A DNA stretch of 64,000 bases from the NCBI GenBank assembly GCA_035289625.1, contig DATDWP010000010.1, positions 1 to 64,000 on the forward strand, in the 5' to 3' direction. The stretch is from UBA10205 sp035289625. Its GTDB lineage: Archaea; Iainarchaeota; Iainarchaeia; Iainarchaeales; Iainarchaeaceae. Made by a program: the position numbers and the translations under genes. A model generated the notes under the pieces. That model was not told the DNA's origin. It saw only the letters and a list, made by a program, of their open reading frames with translations, and did not search any database. Positions 8,866-16,245 of the stretch are shown piece after piece; within the stretch, counting starts at the first letter, position 1, and each line of letters begins with the position of its first letter.

Positions 8866-9777
8866 TTAGTCGAGCGTCGTGGTAGTATTCCTTTTTTCCT
8901 TGTCTGATTTTTGGTAGTTCTCCCATGCGTTTTCCTCCTTTTGTTCTGTTTTGATTACGGTTAGCGGCGAGAAGTAGTTGTTTCCTTCTTCTACAAAACC
9001 ATCGAAAAATGATGCGAGCAGTGGCACGAGCTGGCCGGTGTCAAGGCGTGTTGTGAGGATGTTGCATGTCTTGAGTTTTTGCTGGCAATGCTCAACTCTG
9101 TTGGCAAGCTCATTCAATGCGTGTTCTTCTCCTTCCCTGCTAATTGTTGTCGGGATTATGAGGTAAAATTTTCTGTTCTTCACGGCTTTTTCTTGCACAT
9201 GATTTTTCATGTGTTGGGCGAAGTTCTCGAATTGCGCGAGGATAAGTTCTTTCTTTGACTCCAATACTCTTTTCCTAAGAGCCGTGAGGTAGTCGTCGAG
9301 CGTGAGGTCTACTGTTCTCATCACGATTTGTATTGGAAAGTCAAGCGAGTTCAGGAAGTCTCTGTAAGCCATTATTATTGCGCGTTGGTGCTCTTGCGAG
9401 AGAATGCTAAAGTTTATTGGCTGGGCTTCGATAATGGCAACGGCTTCGTTGCCCTGCAAAAAAATCGTGTCATGGTCAATCCTCTTGGCTTCGACGAAAG
9501 AATCGAGTTTTTTGTCGAGGTAGCCTGCTTGTCGGGTGTTGGATAGGAAGGATTGGGCGTTTTTTGCGTGCACGTAAAAACTGAAGAATGCAAAACCCGC
9601 GCCCACAAGGAGCAGGGCAATGCTTATCCCTCCCTTGGCTTCCAATGGGAGCGCCGTTTTGGTGAATATAATGGCACTCAAAATGCCTGGTATTCCGAGG
9701 GCTATCATTTGCGGGAAAGTCAGGTTGAAGACAATTTTTTCCGAATACTTGAGGTTCTGGGGAATTTCGTAAGACAT
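8866..9777 (-). CDS. PrgI/VirB3-like T4SS membrane protein
   Basis: The 303-residue product starts YEIPQNLKYSEKIVF, followed by two hydrophobic segments at about 22-40 and 50-70, as in PrgI family proteins of Gram-positive and archaeal conjugation systems. These are the VirB3 counterpart. The rest (about 95-270) is a cytoplasmic domain resembling the N-terminal part of VirB4/TraC proteins (FSILSQEHQRAIIMAYRDFL, LDTGQLVPLLASFFDG). It is placed between the VirB6-like gene (end to end, 9777/9778) and the primase. A role as docking subunit for VirB4 is inferred from the family. Confidence 0.75.
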   Translation of the reverse strand: MSYEIPQNLKYSEKIVFNLTFPQMIALGIPGILSAIIFTKTALPLEAKGGISIALLLVGAGFAFFSFYVHAKNAQSFLSNTRQAGYLDKKLDSFVEAKRIDHDTIFLQGNEAVAIIEAQPINFSILSQEHQRAIIMAYRDFLNSLDFPIQIVMRTVDLTLDDYLTALRKRVLESKKELILAQFENFAQHMKNHVQEKAVKNRKFYLIIPTTISREGEEHALNELANRVEHCQQKLKTCNILTTRLDTGQLVPLLASFFDGFVEEGNNYFSPLTVIKTEQKEENAWENYQKSDKEKRNTTTTLD

Positions 9778-10818
9778 TTATGCCGCCACCAGTACTAGTT
9801 TTGTGGCATCTTTTATTGGAGCTGCAACAACATTCACAACTGCACTTAAAGTTGGCGAGGTGTTGAGTGCTGTTATTGCCGCTTTTGCAAGAGCAAACAC
9901 TATTACGATTGTGTTTATTGTACCAATCATCAGGAATGCCATTGTTGGAGCAAGGCCAGTCATTATGTCGTGGCCGGGGAACTGTTGCCAAACGAGAGTG
10001 CTGGCAATGAAAATTATCACATCAATCACTTGCATTAGCAGGGCCGCCCCAATCAAGTTTAGCAGTATTGAGCCCCATGGCCTGAGTGGTGGGATAAAGT
10101 AAAAGAATAGGGCTATGGGGAATAGTGCTGCTCCGCAGAGCAAAAATAGGTAGCGGAGAAACAGTGTGGCAAATGAGAGTATTGCTATTAGGGAAAGAAA
10201 TAACAAGAGCAAAATGTTAATCGAATCTAGTGCGCCTACTTGGATTACACTAGTGTCTTGAACCATGTACTGTGTTATTGCAGTCATGAGCTCCAAGATA
10301 ATCTTGTAAAATTCAAAAGAAACAGAGATCGTAACAATCATAAAAATCGCATTCTTCAGCCATTTTTTTGCCGTGGCTCTTGCACTCGAATCAATAGAGC
10401 CTATCAGGAACATGAAGCCAGCAATGAGAAACACTATGAGGTAGAGCGCGGAAATTATGGTAACTACAATTGTCCAGATTCCGTTCATTGGGGTTACATC
10501 AGGATTTGTCGTAATCATGTCCTCTTCAAGATTTATGAGAGGTGTTGTGATTGTGATTAGTTGGTCTCCTAAAAACCCGAATAACGCTTTAACTATTTCT
10601 TGCGCAAGCTGCGTAACCGCATCGTTAATTCCACCAAGCTGTCCCGTTACTCCGTTGTAAGCGTTGTTTATTGCATTTATGACCTCATCCATGTGCAAGT
10701 CAATGTTAACTATTGGCGCGGGGTTTGTTGGCGTTGCTAGGGCTTGTGGGGTGTGAAATAGGAGTAGTGTGAATAACACAAAAACTATTTCTAGCACGGG
10801 GTTTTTTGCTTTGGCCAT
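9778..10818 (-). CDS. VirB6/TrbL-like polytopic membrane protein
   Basis: The start chosen is ATG at 10818. A TTG 15 bases upstream is possible, but GGAGTGGTGGAG serves as ribosome site for the ATG. The product has a signal-like first segment (VLEIVFVLFTLLLFHTPQALA), a ~100-residue external part, and at least six membrane helices with long hydrophobic runs such as LLLLFLSLIAILSFATLFL. Size and topology match VirB6/TrbL channel proteins. It follows the pilin gene by 27 bases and abuts the PrgI-like gene, in the usual T4SS order. Sequence conservation in this family is low, so the call rests on topology and context. Confidence 0.72.
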   Translation of the reverse strand: MAKAKNPVLEIVFVLFTLLLFHTPQALATPTNPAPIVNIDLHMDEVINAINNAYNGVTGQLGGINDAVTQLAQEIVKALFGFLGDQLITITTPLINLEEDMITTNPDVTPMNGIWTIVVTIISALYLIVFLIAGFMFLIGSIDSSARATAKKWLKNAIFMIVTISVSFEFYKIILELMTAITQYMVQDTSVIQVGALDSINILLLLFLSLIAILSFATLFLRYLFLLCGAALFPIALFFYFIPPLRPWGSILLNLIGAALLMQVIDVIIFIASTLVWQQFPGHDIMTGLAPTMAFLMIGTINTIVIVFALAKAAITALNTSPTLSAVVNVVAAPIKDATKLVLVAA

Positions 10819-10845
10819 TCTCCACCACTCCAAATTCCTTTTTAT

Positions 10846-11148
10846 TTAAACTCCTGCTGGGGATGTTAGGTAGTTCACTACCAGAGGTGCAACCCAAACA
10901 AGCACAAGACCTATGATGGCGTATGATACCATTGATTTGGCATTCTCCCTGCTTTGAATATTCGAGCCAGAGAACATGTACATCGCTCCAGCAACTGTAA
11001 TTGCGATTATTCCGAGGACTGAGACAATGCCTTTTATGAGGTCATAGATTTTAGTTATGGGTGCTGTGATGTCGCTAACTCCTGCCGCCATTACTGCCGG
11101 GGCGAGCAGGAATAGTATTGAGGCTATTGAGAGGATTTTTTTGTTCAT
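10846..11148 (-). CDS. VirB2/TrbC-like pilin subunit
   Basis: I start at ATG 11148 because GGGGAGA lies 8 bases before it; a longer frame opens at 11187 without such a site. The 100-residue product has a signal peptide (KKILSIASILFLLAPAVMAAG), then two membrane helices, IVSVLGIIAITVAGAMYMF and YAIIGLVLVWVAPLVVNYL, separated by a short basic loop. This is the TrbC/VirB2 pilin layout. It heads the minus-strand T4SS operon, as pilin genes commonly do. The product would sit in the membrane and polymerise into a conjugative pilus. Confidence 0.8.
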   Translation of the reverse strand: MNKKILSIASILFLLAPAVMAAGVSDITAPITKIYDLIKGIVSVLGIIAITVAGAMYMFSGSNIQSRENAKSMVSYAIIGLVLVWVAPLVVNYLTSPAGV

Positions 11149-11290
11149 GTTTTTTGTCTCCCCAAAACACTTGAAAGTGTTTTGCATTACAAGTCATTGC
11201 CGCGCCGGTTGTTTTTATTGCTTGTGTAAAAATTGTCTCCAGAAGCTTGCGACACCAATAATAAAAATCCTGAAAGCCGCCTTTGGTGTT

Positions 11291-11425
11291 ATGGTTCAGG
11301 TCCAAACCAAACTCGAACTGAGAATCAACAAAGGTCTTGACCTGACGGACGAAGAAATCGAACTATTAAATTATTTTTTTGGAGAGTATTCAGAATGGAA
11401 AAAACTAAAGGGTACACAAACCTGA
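11291..11425 (+). CDS. Small helical protein 1 of a three-gene overlapping set (44 aa)
   Basis: ATG at 11291 opens a 44-codon frame rich in Glu, Leu and Lys, predicted helical (ELRINKGLDLTDEEIELL). It lies divergent from the pilin gene, and its last 31 bases overlap the next small gene. The codon use is biased like a real gene. No family is recognised. A role as regulator or accessory factor of the element is only a guess. Confidence 0.45.
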   Translation: MVQVQTKLELRINKGLDLTDEEIELLNYFFGEYSEWKKLKGTQT

Positions 11426-11526
11426 AAGAATTCGAGAAAGCCCACGGCGAGACCTTTCTCCACATAATGAAATTATTCGATTCAAAAATCCAAAAAAGAG
11501 GTGCAAATGATGAGAGACTTGACTAG
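11395..11526 (+). CDS. Small protein 2 of the overlapping set (43 aa)
   Basis: ATG at 11395 lies inside the end of the preceding gene in another frame, with GGAGAGTATTCAG upstream as a ribosome site. The 43-residue product is hydrophilic and helical (LKEFEKAHGETFLHIMKLF). Its 3' end overlaps the start of the third gene by 20 bases. Overlaps and ribosome sites suggest translational coupling. Unknown function. Confidence 0.45.
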   Translation: MEKTKGYTNLKEFEKAHGETFLHIMKLFDSKIQKRGANDERLD

Positions 11527-11647
11527 AAAAGGATTCAGCTCAACCAAACCACTAAACAACTACATACGCCTGCAAGACGAAATAGACACACTGCGGACAA
11601 GGATAAGAGAAGTAGAGCAATCCCTACTTGAACTACTGGCCAAGTAA
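11507..11647 (+). CDS. Small protein 3 of the overlapping set (46 aa, coiled coil)
   Basis: ATG at 11507 (or the adjacent ATG at 11510) follows AAGAGGTGCAA, a good ribosome site. The product ends in a short coiled coil (LQDEIDTLRTRIREVEQSLL). The last 15 bases overlap the 3' end of the convergent 200-residue gene. It resembles small coiled-coil DNA-associated or antirestriction-sized proteins only by size. Unknown function. Confidence 0.45.
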   Translation: MMRDLTRKGFSSTKPLNNYIRLQDEIDTLRTRIREVEQSLLELLAK

Positions 11648-12235
11648 AGTTTTCTTTACGATTTCTGCAATAGTAATTGCAATAGTTTCTTGTCCAAAAT
11701 CTTTCAATTTCGAAATACCGTTTTTGACTATTGAAATTACTGGGCTTTCTTTTTTTAATTCGGTTTCTATTTCTTTTACAATACCTTCCACTTCATTTTT
11801 AGTATTTGTATCTTGAATTTTTTTAATTTCGGCATAAATCTCGTTAAATGAGCTGGTTATCGTCAAATTTTCTATAACCGATTGGCTTCCAATCGTACTA
11901 TTTACCGCAACATTTCCTTTTTCAACATTAATCAAATTTTGTACTGGTTTATTCACCATTATGCCTCCATTTGTTACGCTTGTTTTTCCATCCATTGTAA
12001 GGTGTATCCCAAAATAAGCCCCTTGCCCAGCAGTGTGAACAAAGTCAACTAGCTCATTATTTTTGAGATTATCAAGTGCATCTTCAAGAGCATTTCCATC
12101 AACTTGCTCCGGCATTTTTTCCTTTAAGTCAGAAAAATTTATAGTGCGTCTTTTTTCTACTTCCTGAAACTTAAAAATATTCATAAGAACAATATTTTCT
12201 GGAAATGGCATTTTGAGACCCATGGACATTGACAT
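11633..12235 (-). CDS. Hypothetical protein with a winged-helix-like N-terminus
   Basis: I do not recognise the 200-residue product. Residues ~12-75 look like a winged helix (IVLMNIFKFQEVEKRRTI, FSDLKEKM, ALEDALDNLKNNELVDFV). Residues ~95-125 form a beta-like stretch with repeated Val/Ile (VNSTIGSQSVIENLTI), and the C-terminal 80 residues are helical and amphipathic. Several ATG codons occur at the start (codons 1, 3, 5), so the exact N-terminus is uncertain. It stands alone between the T4SS operon and a structured intergenic region. A regulatory or membrane-associated effector role is possible. Confidence 0.55.
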   Translation of the reverse strand: MSMSMGLKMPFPENIVLMNIFKFQEVEKRRTINFSDLKEKMPEQVDGNALEDALDNLKNNELVDFVHTAGQGAYFGIHLTMDGKTSVTNGGIMVNKPVQNLINVEKGNVAVNSTIGSQSVIENLTITSSFNEIYAEIKKIQDTNTKNEVEGIVKEIETELKKESPVISIVKNGISKLKDFGQETIAITIAEIVKKTLLGQ

Positions 12236-12503
12236 ACACTCAACTTATTCTTTAGACATTATTTTATTATGTATGGGCGGTAAGGCTTGAAAGCCAAGTG
12301 CACCTTGAGGTGCACGCACAACAGTGTTTTCAGGGGCTGAACTTTTAACGGTTAAATCGGTTAGCTTTTTAACCGTATTTTTGGTTTTTGCCGTTCCTCG
12401 GTAGTTTTTTATAGGGCTTAGGGGGCTTATTTAGTATAGCGTGTAAGGCGTGCTGAAAGGATGACGGCTCGAGATTGGGCTCAGGACCGGTAAGCATGGT
12501 TCG
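12236..12503. other. Structured intergenic region with hairpins
   Basis: No convincing ORF lies in these 268 bases. It holds a perfect inverted repeat GTGCACCT-TG-AGGTGCAC (12298-12315), a weaker GGCTT/AAGCC just before it, and a 9-bp stem ACGGTTAAA (12348-12356) / TTTAACCGT (12368-12376) with an 11-base loop. The right part is GC-richer (GTGTAAGGCGTGCTGAAAGGATGACGG...). It could be a small RNA gene, an origin of transfer or replication, or a regulator site of the element. Confidence 0.4.
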
Positions 12504-13163
12504 CTACTCTTTCTTGAATAAATCATTTTTCTCAAGCTTTATCTTCTCGCATATGATTTTGGTGTAGCGTTCGCAGTCCAACCCGAGATTTCGGGTGTTG
12601 TACTTGTACCCGAAGGCTCCGCAGATAAAGTCCGTTACTTGGATTCCTTCATTTGCCATCGAGTTCTCGTGTATTATTTCTATTCGCGGGACTTCATTGA
12701 ATATTGAAAAGAATTCTGTTTTGATGTAGCTTTCAAAGTTATTTCTTTGCGTAGAGGACATGGATTTGTCGAGGAAAATCATTAGCGTCCTGTTCCTGTT
12801 TATTTGTGGGAGAACTTTTTCCAAGAGCACTTTTATGAGGTAATTGTAGAGCACTGGCAGGTTTTCGCGCAGCGTATTTTTCGTGTGCTCTTTTTTGATT
12901 ATGAGGCAGAACACCTCCATTTCTATTTTGGCTGCTTTTGCAAGGAAAGATTTCTTTGTTTTTTCAGAGGTGTTCGAGAACTTGAGTTCTGTTTCCTTTT
13001 GGGCTTTGCGCCCGAATAATTCTCTTCGTACTTTTCTTGGTATTCTCTTGAATGTGATGTTTATTTTTTCGTCTCCAATCTTTACACAGGTGATTAGGAA
13101 ATAGTTGCTTCCTCGGCTGCTAAAGCCGAGGTCGCCGCTCTCGTCGATGTAGAGGTATGTCAT
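12504..13163 (-). CDS. DUF3800 domain protein
   Basis: The 219-residue product begins YLYIDESGDLGF, the hallmark of DUF3800, a predicted RNase H-fold nuclease family with acidic residues in the first strand (D7, E8). FLDKSM and TDFICGAFGYKYN fit the later conserved acidic strand and helix. DUF3800 genes are often carried by mobile elements and defence islands, and the molecular role is unproven. It follows the small coiled-coil gene and the integrase on the same strand. Confidence 0.82.
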   Translation of the reverse strand: MTYLYIDESGDLGFSSRGSNYFLITCVKIGDEKINITFKRIPRKVRRELFGRKAQKETELKFSNTSEKTKKSFLAKAAKIEMEVFCLIIKKEHTKNTLRENLPVLYNYLIKVLLEKVLPQINRNRTLMIFLDKSMSSTQRNNFESYIKTEFFSIFNEVPRIEIIHENSMANEGIQVTDFICGAFGYKYNTRNLGLDCERYTKIICEKIKLEKNDLFKKE

Positions 13164-13177
13164 AGTAGAGCCTTTTC

Positions 13178-13312
13178 CTAAACCGTTCTGTTTTTCAACC
13201 TTGATTTTATTTCCCTCAAAAGGCTAACCTCTTCCCTTTGGAGCTGGTTGTTTTCCTCTAGCAGTTCCTTGATTTTCTTGACCAAGAGCAGGTCTGCTAT
13301 GCTCAACCCCAT
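13178..13312 (-). CDS. Small coiled-coil protein downstream of the integrase (44 aa)
   Basis: The ATG at 13312 directly follows the integrase stop codon (TGA-ATG). The 44-residue product is a short leucine-zipper-like coiled coil (LVKKIKELLEENNQLQREEV). It ends 14 bases before the DUF3800 start, so integrase, this gene and DUF3800 form one operon. It may be an excisionase-like or directionality partner, but only position suggests that. Confidence 0.5.
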   Translation of the reverse strand: MGLSIADLLLVKKIKELLEENNQLQREEVSLLREIKSRLKNRTV

Positions 13313-14500
13313 TCACGCCACCCCCTGTATGGTTTGGATTGTTTTCAGGAGCTTGTCGGGGTCGTTGCCGACTACTTCCATGAGCTTCATTACAGCGACC
13401 ATTGCTTTCTGGTCTTTTTCCTTTTTCTCTTCAGCTTCGATTGCTCCTTGTTGGGTTAGAGGTAACCAGCATTTGCCGCAGTGCTTGTTGTTCGTGTCAT
13501 TGAGTTCTTTGCACCTTGGGCATGGCATTCTCTTGAGGGTATCTTCGAGCTTGTCTTCTTTTACAAGTCCGTGCATGCGCAAAATGGCATCATCAACCTG
13601 CTTGCCGGACAAGTGGACATATTGTGCGGCCATTTTTGAGTCCTGTGTCCAGCCAAAATATTCCTTCATTTGGGCTTCTGTCAGGAACTGTGCCATGTAT
13701 GTTGCCCGTGAGTGCCTGAAGTTGTGTGGGTTAACCGGCTTTTTGATGCCTGCTCTTTTGGCTGTTTGTTTGAGCATTTTCATTATGTAGCGATGCCCCA
13801 TCTGCTCTAGGCGGTTGGTTTCAATATTTACCCATACCCATGAATTCTGTCCGTCATTGTCTGGGTGCTTGTTGAGCCAGTCAAGAAGGTCGGCTGCGGA
13901 ATTAACCAGCCTTACTCTTCTCATGCCGGTTTTGCCGGTTACCATTATTTTGCATCCGAATTCGTCAAACACCACGTCCTTGCTCTGGAGTGTGCCTACT
14001 TCGCTAACCCTGGCTCCGCTCTCCCATATAACCGCGATGAAGGCTTTATCCCTTGGGTTCAGCGCGTGGGCCAGCAGGTTTTTGACGTCCTCCTGAACAA
14101 GCATATCGTCAGGCAGCTTCTTTTGCTTGGATGAGAAATTCTTCATCCACTTGACACAATCGGGGTATGTCTCGCCGCCATTAATCCACTTATGGAACGT
14201 CTTTAGCACAGCCTTATAGCTGGCGATTGTATAAGTCGACTTTTTAGCCTGCTTGAGACCGAAAATGAATTCCTCGTAATCCTTTGGCCCAAGCAAGTCA
14301 AAGTCCTTTTTGATGTTGCGGCCCACTACTTTGAGGGAATTGATGTATTTGACCAGCCTTGCGGGGCTAAGGTCGCGCATGATATTGTATTTATGGAAAG
14401 CAAGGACAAGCTCCTTGTTCCTATGGGAAATCCCCGAAGAATTCAGGAGTTCCATTTCTCTTGCTAGTTTCGCGTCATAGTCGTATAGATATTTCTCCAT
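13313..14500 (-). CDS. Tyrosine recombinase / integrase with C-terminal zinc ribbon
   Basis: The 395-residue protein has an N-terminal SAM-like DNA-binding part (to ~125) and a catalytic domain with SGARVSEV (R164), the lysine in TGKTG, HNFRHSRATY (H-x-x-R near 259-268) and AAQYVHLSG (nucleophile Tyr near 293). A four-Cys ribbon CPRC...CGKC follows at ~325-342, a common addition in archaeal XerA/SSV-type integrases. ATG 14500 has GGAGAGAGGATTT upstream. The gene starts 64 bases from the 3' end of tRNA-Cys, marking that tRNA as the attachment site. It should integrate and excise the element to its left. Confidence 0.92.
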   Translation of the reverse strand: MEKYLYDYDAKLAREMELLNSSGISHRNKELVLAFHKYNIMRDLSPARLVKYINSLKVVGRNIKKDFDLLGPKDYEEFIFGLKQAKKSTYTIASYKAVLKTFHKWINGGETYPDCVKWMKNFSSKQKKLPDDMLVQEDVKNLLAHALNPRDKAFIAVIWESGARVSEVGTLQSKDVVFDEFGCKIMVTGKTGMRRVRLVNSAADLLDWLNKHPDNDGQNSWVWVNIETNRLEQMGHRYIMKMLKQTAKRAGIKKPVNPHNFRHSRATYMAQFLTEAQMKEYFGWTQDSKMAAQYVHLSGKQVDDAILRMHGLVKEDKLEDTLKRMPCPRCKELNDTNNKHCGKCWLPLTQQGAIEAEEKKEKDQKAMVAVMKLMEVVGNDPDKLLKTIQTIQGVA

Positions 14501-14508
14501 ATGAAATC

Positions 14509-14544
14509 CTCTCTCCTAAACCGAAACTACCTTAAAGGAGAGAG
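14509..14544. repeat. 9-bp inverted repeat between integrase and tRNA-Cys
   Basis: CTCTCTCCT (14509-14517) and AGGAGAGAG (14536-14544) are perfect inverse copies around an 18-base spacer. The left arm covers the integrase ribosome site. Its place 20 bases from the tRNA end suggests a recombinase arm-type site or an mRNA hairpin that occludes the integrase start. Confidence 0.4.
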
Positions 14545-14563
14545 CTTAGCACTGGAGATACCA

Positions 14564-14772
14564 AGCTGGGAGAGGGAGTCGAACCCCCCTAGCCCGCTGC
14601 CTGCAACACAACCTTTTTCTTTTTCTAAAGAAAAAGAAAAACCTTGGGGAAAAAGAAAAAGAGTTTGCCAAAGGCCCTTTCTCTTTCTTTTCCGCAAAGG
14701 CTTTTCTTTCTCTTTAAAAGAGAAAGAAAAGGGTTTCTGCAGGCGGGTACATAACCGCTCTGACATCCCAGC
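14564..14772 (-). tRNA. tRNA-Cys (GCA) with a 138-base intron
   Basis: On the minus strand the 5' end GCTGGGA (14772-14766) pairs with TCCCAGC (14571-14565), and the discriminator is T at 14564, as expected for Cys. The anticodon stem CCCGC/GCGGG encloses CTGCAGA, anticodon GCA. The T arm is GGGGG-TTCGACT-CCCTC. Exon 1 is 14737-14772 and exon 2 is 14564-14598; the intron is 14599-14736 at the canonical 37/38 site. CTGC (exon) and GCAG (intron) form the 4-bp centre of a bulge-helix-bulge with three-base bulges AG^A and GC^A. The D stem pairs poorly in my reading. CCA is not encoded. Confidence 0.85.
14614..14731. repeat. Pyrimidine/purine hairpin repeats inside the tRNA-Cys intron
   Basis: Two perfect hairpins fill most of the intron: TTTTTCTTTTTCT (14614-14626) with its complement at 14629-14641, and a 15-base arm at 14701-14715 with its complement at 14717-14731. 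Between them is CTTGGGGAAAAAGAAAAAG, a variant of the CTTGGCCAAAAAGAAAAG segment seen in other copies. The repeat is preceded by CACAACC, as in the copies at 14773 and 31155. Confidence 0.75.
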
Positions 14773-14828
14773 ACAACCTTTTTTCTTTTCTTAATAGAAA
14801 AGAAAAAAGCTTGGCCAAAAAAGAAAAG
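14773..14828. repeat. Hairpin repeat copy just upstream of tRNA-Cys
   Basis: After ACAACC comes the arm TTTTTTCTTTTCT (14779-14791), a TAAT loop, and the perfect inverse arm at 14796-14808, then GCTTGGCCAAAAAAGAAAAG. It is the same layout as the intron copy and the copies at 31157-31207 and 35957-36150. Confidence 0.7.
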
Positions 14829-14925
14829 ATACTCTGTGAAATTTAGCTTTGAATAGGGTTAAAAAGCTTGGGTCGGGGCATTTGGGGGGTTTGCGGGCAA
14901 ATGGGCATGGGGGCATATGTGGCGC

Positions 14926-14936
14926 TATAATATATT
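14926..14936 (+). promoter_or_regulatory. TATA box for the HAD-HAD-Mre11 operon
   Basis: TATAATATATT at 14926-14936 ends 21 bases before the ATG at 14958. This spacing implies a leaderless or nearly leaderless transcript, common in archaea. Confidence 0.5.
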
Positions 14937-14957
14937 TTTTGGATAGGAATAGTTTTT

Positions 14958-15599
14958 ATGCCGGCAGTAATTTTTGACCTTGATGGGGTCATTGTGGATA
15001 CAATGGATCTGCACTTTGAAGCCGGGGAAAAAGTACTGACCTCCCACGGGCTAAAAGTTACAAAAGAGCAGCTTCGCAAAATGGATTCAACGCGGGTCGG
15101 AGAAGCGTATAAGAAGTTCATGAGTTCAAAATCCGATAAAGAGATAGCAAAAATGGTATCAAAAACCAATGAATATTTAGTGGGCAAAACAAAGGGAATA
15201 AAACCGATCCCGGGGTTTTTGGAATTTTTCGAAAGTGTAAAAGGGAAGTATGCGTTAGGGGTTGTTTCAAGCTCTAGTTCGGATTTTGTAAATTATATAT
15301 TAAATGAACTTGGGATAAGAGGGGATTTTAGCGCGGTTATTGGCGGGGACGATGTAGAAAAAGGCAAGCCTGATCCGCAAGGGTATTTAAAGGCAGCAGC
15401 GATTTTAAAACAAGAGGCAAAAAAGTGCCTTGTAATAGAGGATTCGATTTTTGGCATAAGGGCAGCAAAGGATGCTGGGATGAATTGTATTGCCGTTACA
15501 AATACTTATGAAAGGGTGTTTTTGCTTGATGCAGATTTGGTTGTAGATTCCCTTGCCGAGATTTCTCCAAAAATTGTTCAGGGGTTTTTGGATGCTTGA
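14958..15599 (+). CDS. HAD family phosphatase (beta-phosphoglucomutase-like) 1
   Basis: The 213-residue product has motif I FDLDGVIVDT (D7, D9 nucleophile pair), a helical cap, motif II Ser in VVSSSSS (~98), the Lys of GKPDP, and motif IV IEDSIFGIRAAKDAG. This is the HAD subclass IA with beta-phosphoglucomutase/phosphatase-type cap. The substrate cannot be told; sugar phosphates or phosphoglycolate are typical. It starts 22 bases after a TATA box, and its last 8 bases overlap the next HAD gene, so three genes to mre11 form one operon. Confidence 0.88.
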   Translation: MPAVIFDLDGVIVDTMDLHFEAGEKVLTSHGLKVTKEQLRKMDSTRVGEAYKKFMSSKSDKEIAKMVSKTNEYLVGKTKGIKPIPGFLEFFESVKGKYALGVVSSSSSDFVNYILNELGIRGDFSAVIGGDDVEKGKPDPQGYLKAAAILKQEAKKCLVIEDSIFGIRAAKDAGMNCIAVTNTYERVFLLDADLVVDSLAEISPKIVQGFLDA

Positions 15600-16245
15600 A
15601 GCTGTTGTATTTGATTTTGATGGCGTAATTGTTGATAGCCCGACATATTATTTCAAGCATATGAGGGAATTTTTGAAAAAATTAAATAAGCAGGTTTCAG
15701 ATGAGCATATTTCAGATCTTGTTGGACTGACTTTTTCTGAAAAGTTATCTTTCATAAACCGCACCTATGGGCTAAATGTTAAACTCGAAGAATTTGTGAG
15801 CGCTACATCGGGGGCAATGAAAATTGAAATGGCAAGTTCAATTTCGCTTGATAGTTCTTTGCAAAAATTTATGGAAGAGCTTGACAAAAATTCAATTCCG
15901 ATGGCAATTGCATCAAATAATAATCGAAAAACAATTGAGTATTTTTTAGATATTTTGGGAATATCTAATCGGTTCAAATTAATTGTTTGCGCTGATGATG
16001 GCATGAATCCAAAGCCTGCTCCTGATGCGTATTTAAGGGCAGTAAAAATGCTTGGCAAAAACCGAGTAAAATGCGTTGCAATTGAAGATACTATTGTGGG
16101 TGTTAGGGCCGCAAAATTAGCCGGGCTTATTTGCGTTGCCATGCCAAATAAATTTAGTACCGCGCACGATTTTAGTGAAGCGGATTTGATCACAAAAGGT
16201 TTTGGTGAAATTTCGCTAAAGGTTCTTGAGGGGCTTTTGAAATGA
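15592..16245 (+). CDS. HAD family phosphatase (beta-phosphoglucomutase-like) 2
   Basis: I start at ATG 15592, inside the stop of the preceding gene (ATGCTTGA overlap), because the protein then begins right before motif I FDFDGVIVDS. Motif II is IASNNN, the Lys is in NPKPAPDAY, and motif IV is IEDTIVGVRAAKLAG. At 217 residues it is clearly a paralogue of the gene before it, with different cap residues, so the pair probably arose by tandem duplication and acts on different substrates. It overlaps mre11 by 4 bases (ATGA). Confidence 0.87.
   Translation: MLEAVVFDFDGVIVDSPTYYFKHMREFLKKLNKQVSDEHISDLVGLTFSEKLSFINRTYGLNVKLEEFVSATSGAMKIEMASSISLDSSLQKFMEELDKNSIPMAIASNNNRKTIEYFLDILGISNRFKLIVCADDGMNPKPAPDAYLRAVKMLGKNRVKCVAIEDTIVGVRAAKLAGLICVAMPNKFSTAHDFSEADLITKGFGEISLKVLEGLLK

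Noticed and set aside
14501..14563. A left-end attR copy inside the window
   Set aside because: I found no second copy of the tRNA-Cys 3' end in bases 1-14500, so the other border must lie outside.
14599..14736. Homing endonuclease in the tRNA intron
   Set aside because: At 138 bases and made of hairpins it has no open frame of useful length.
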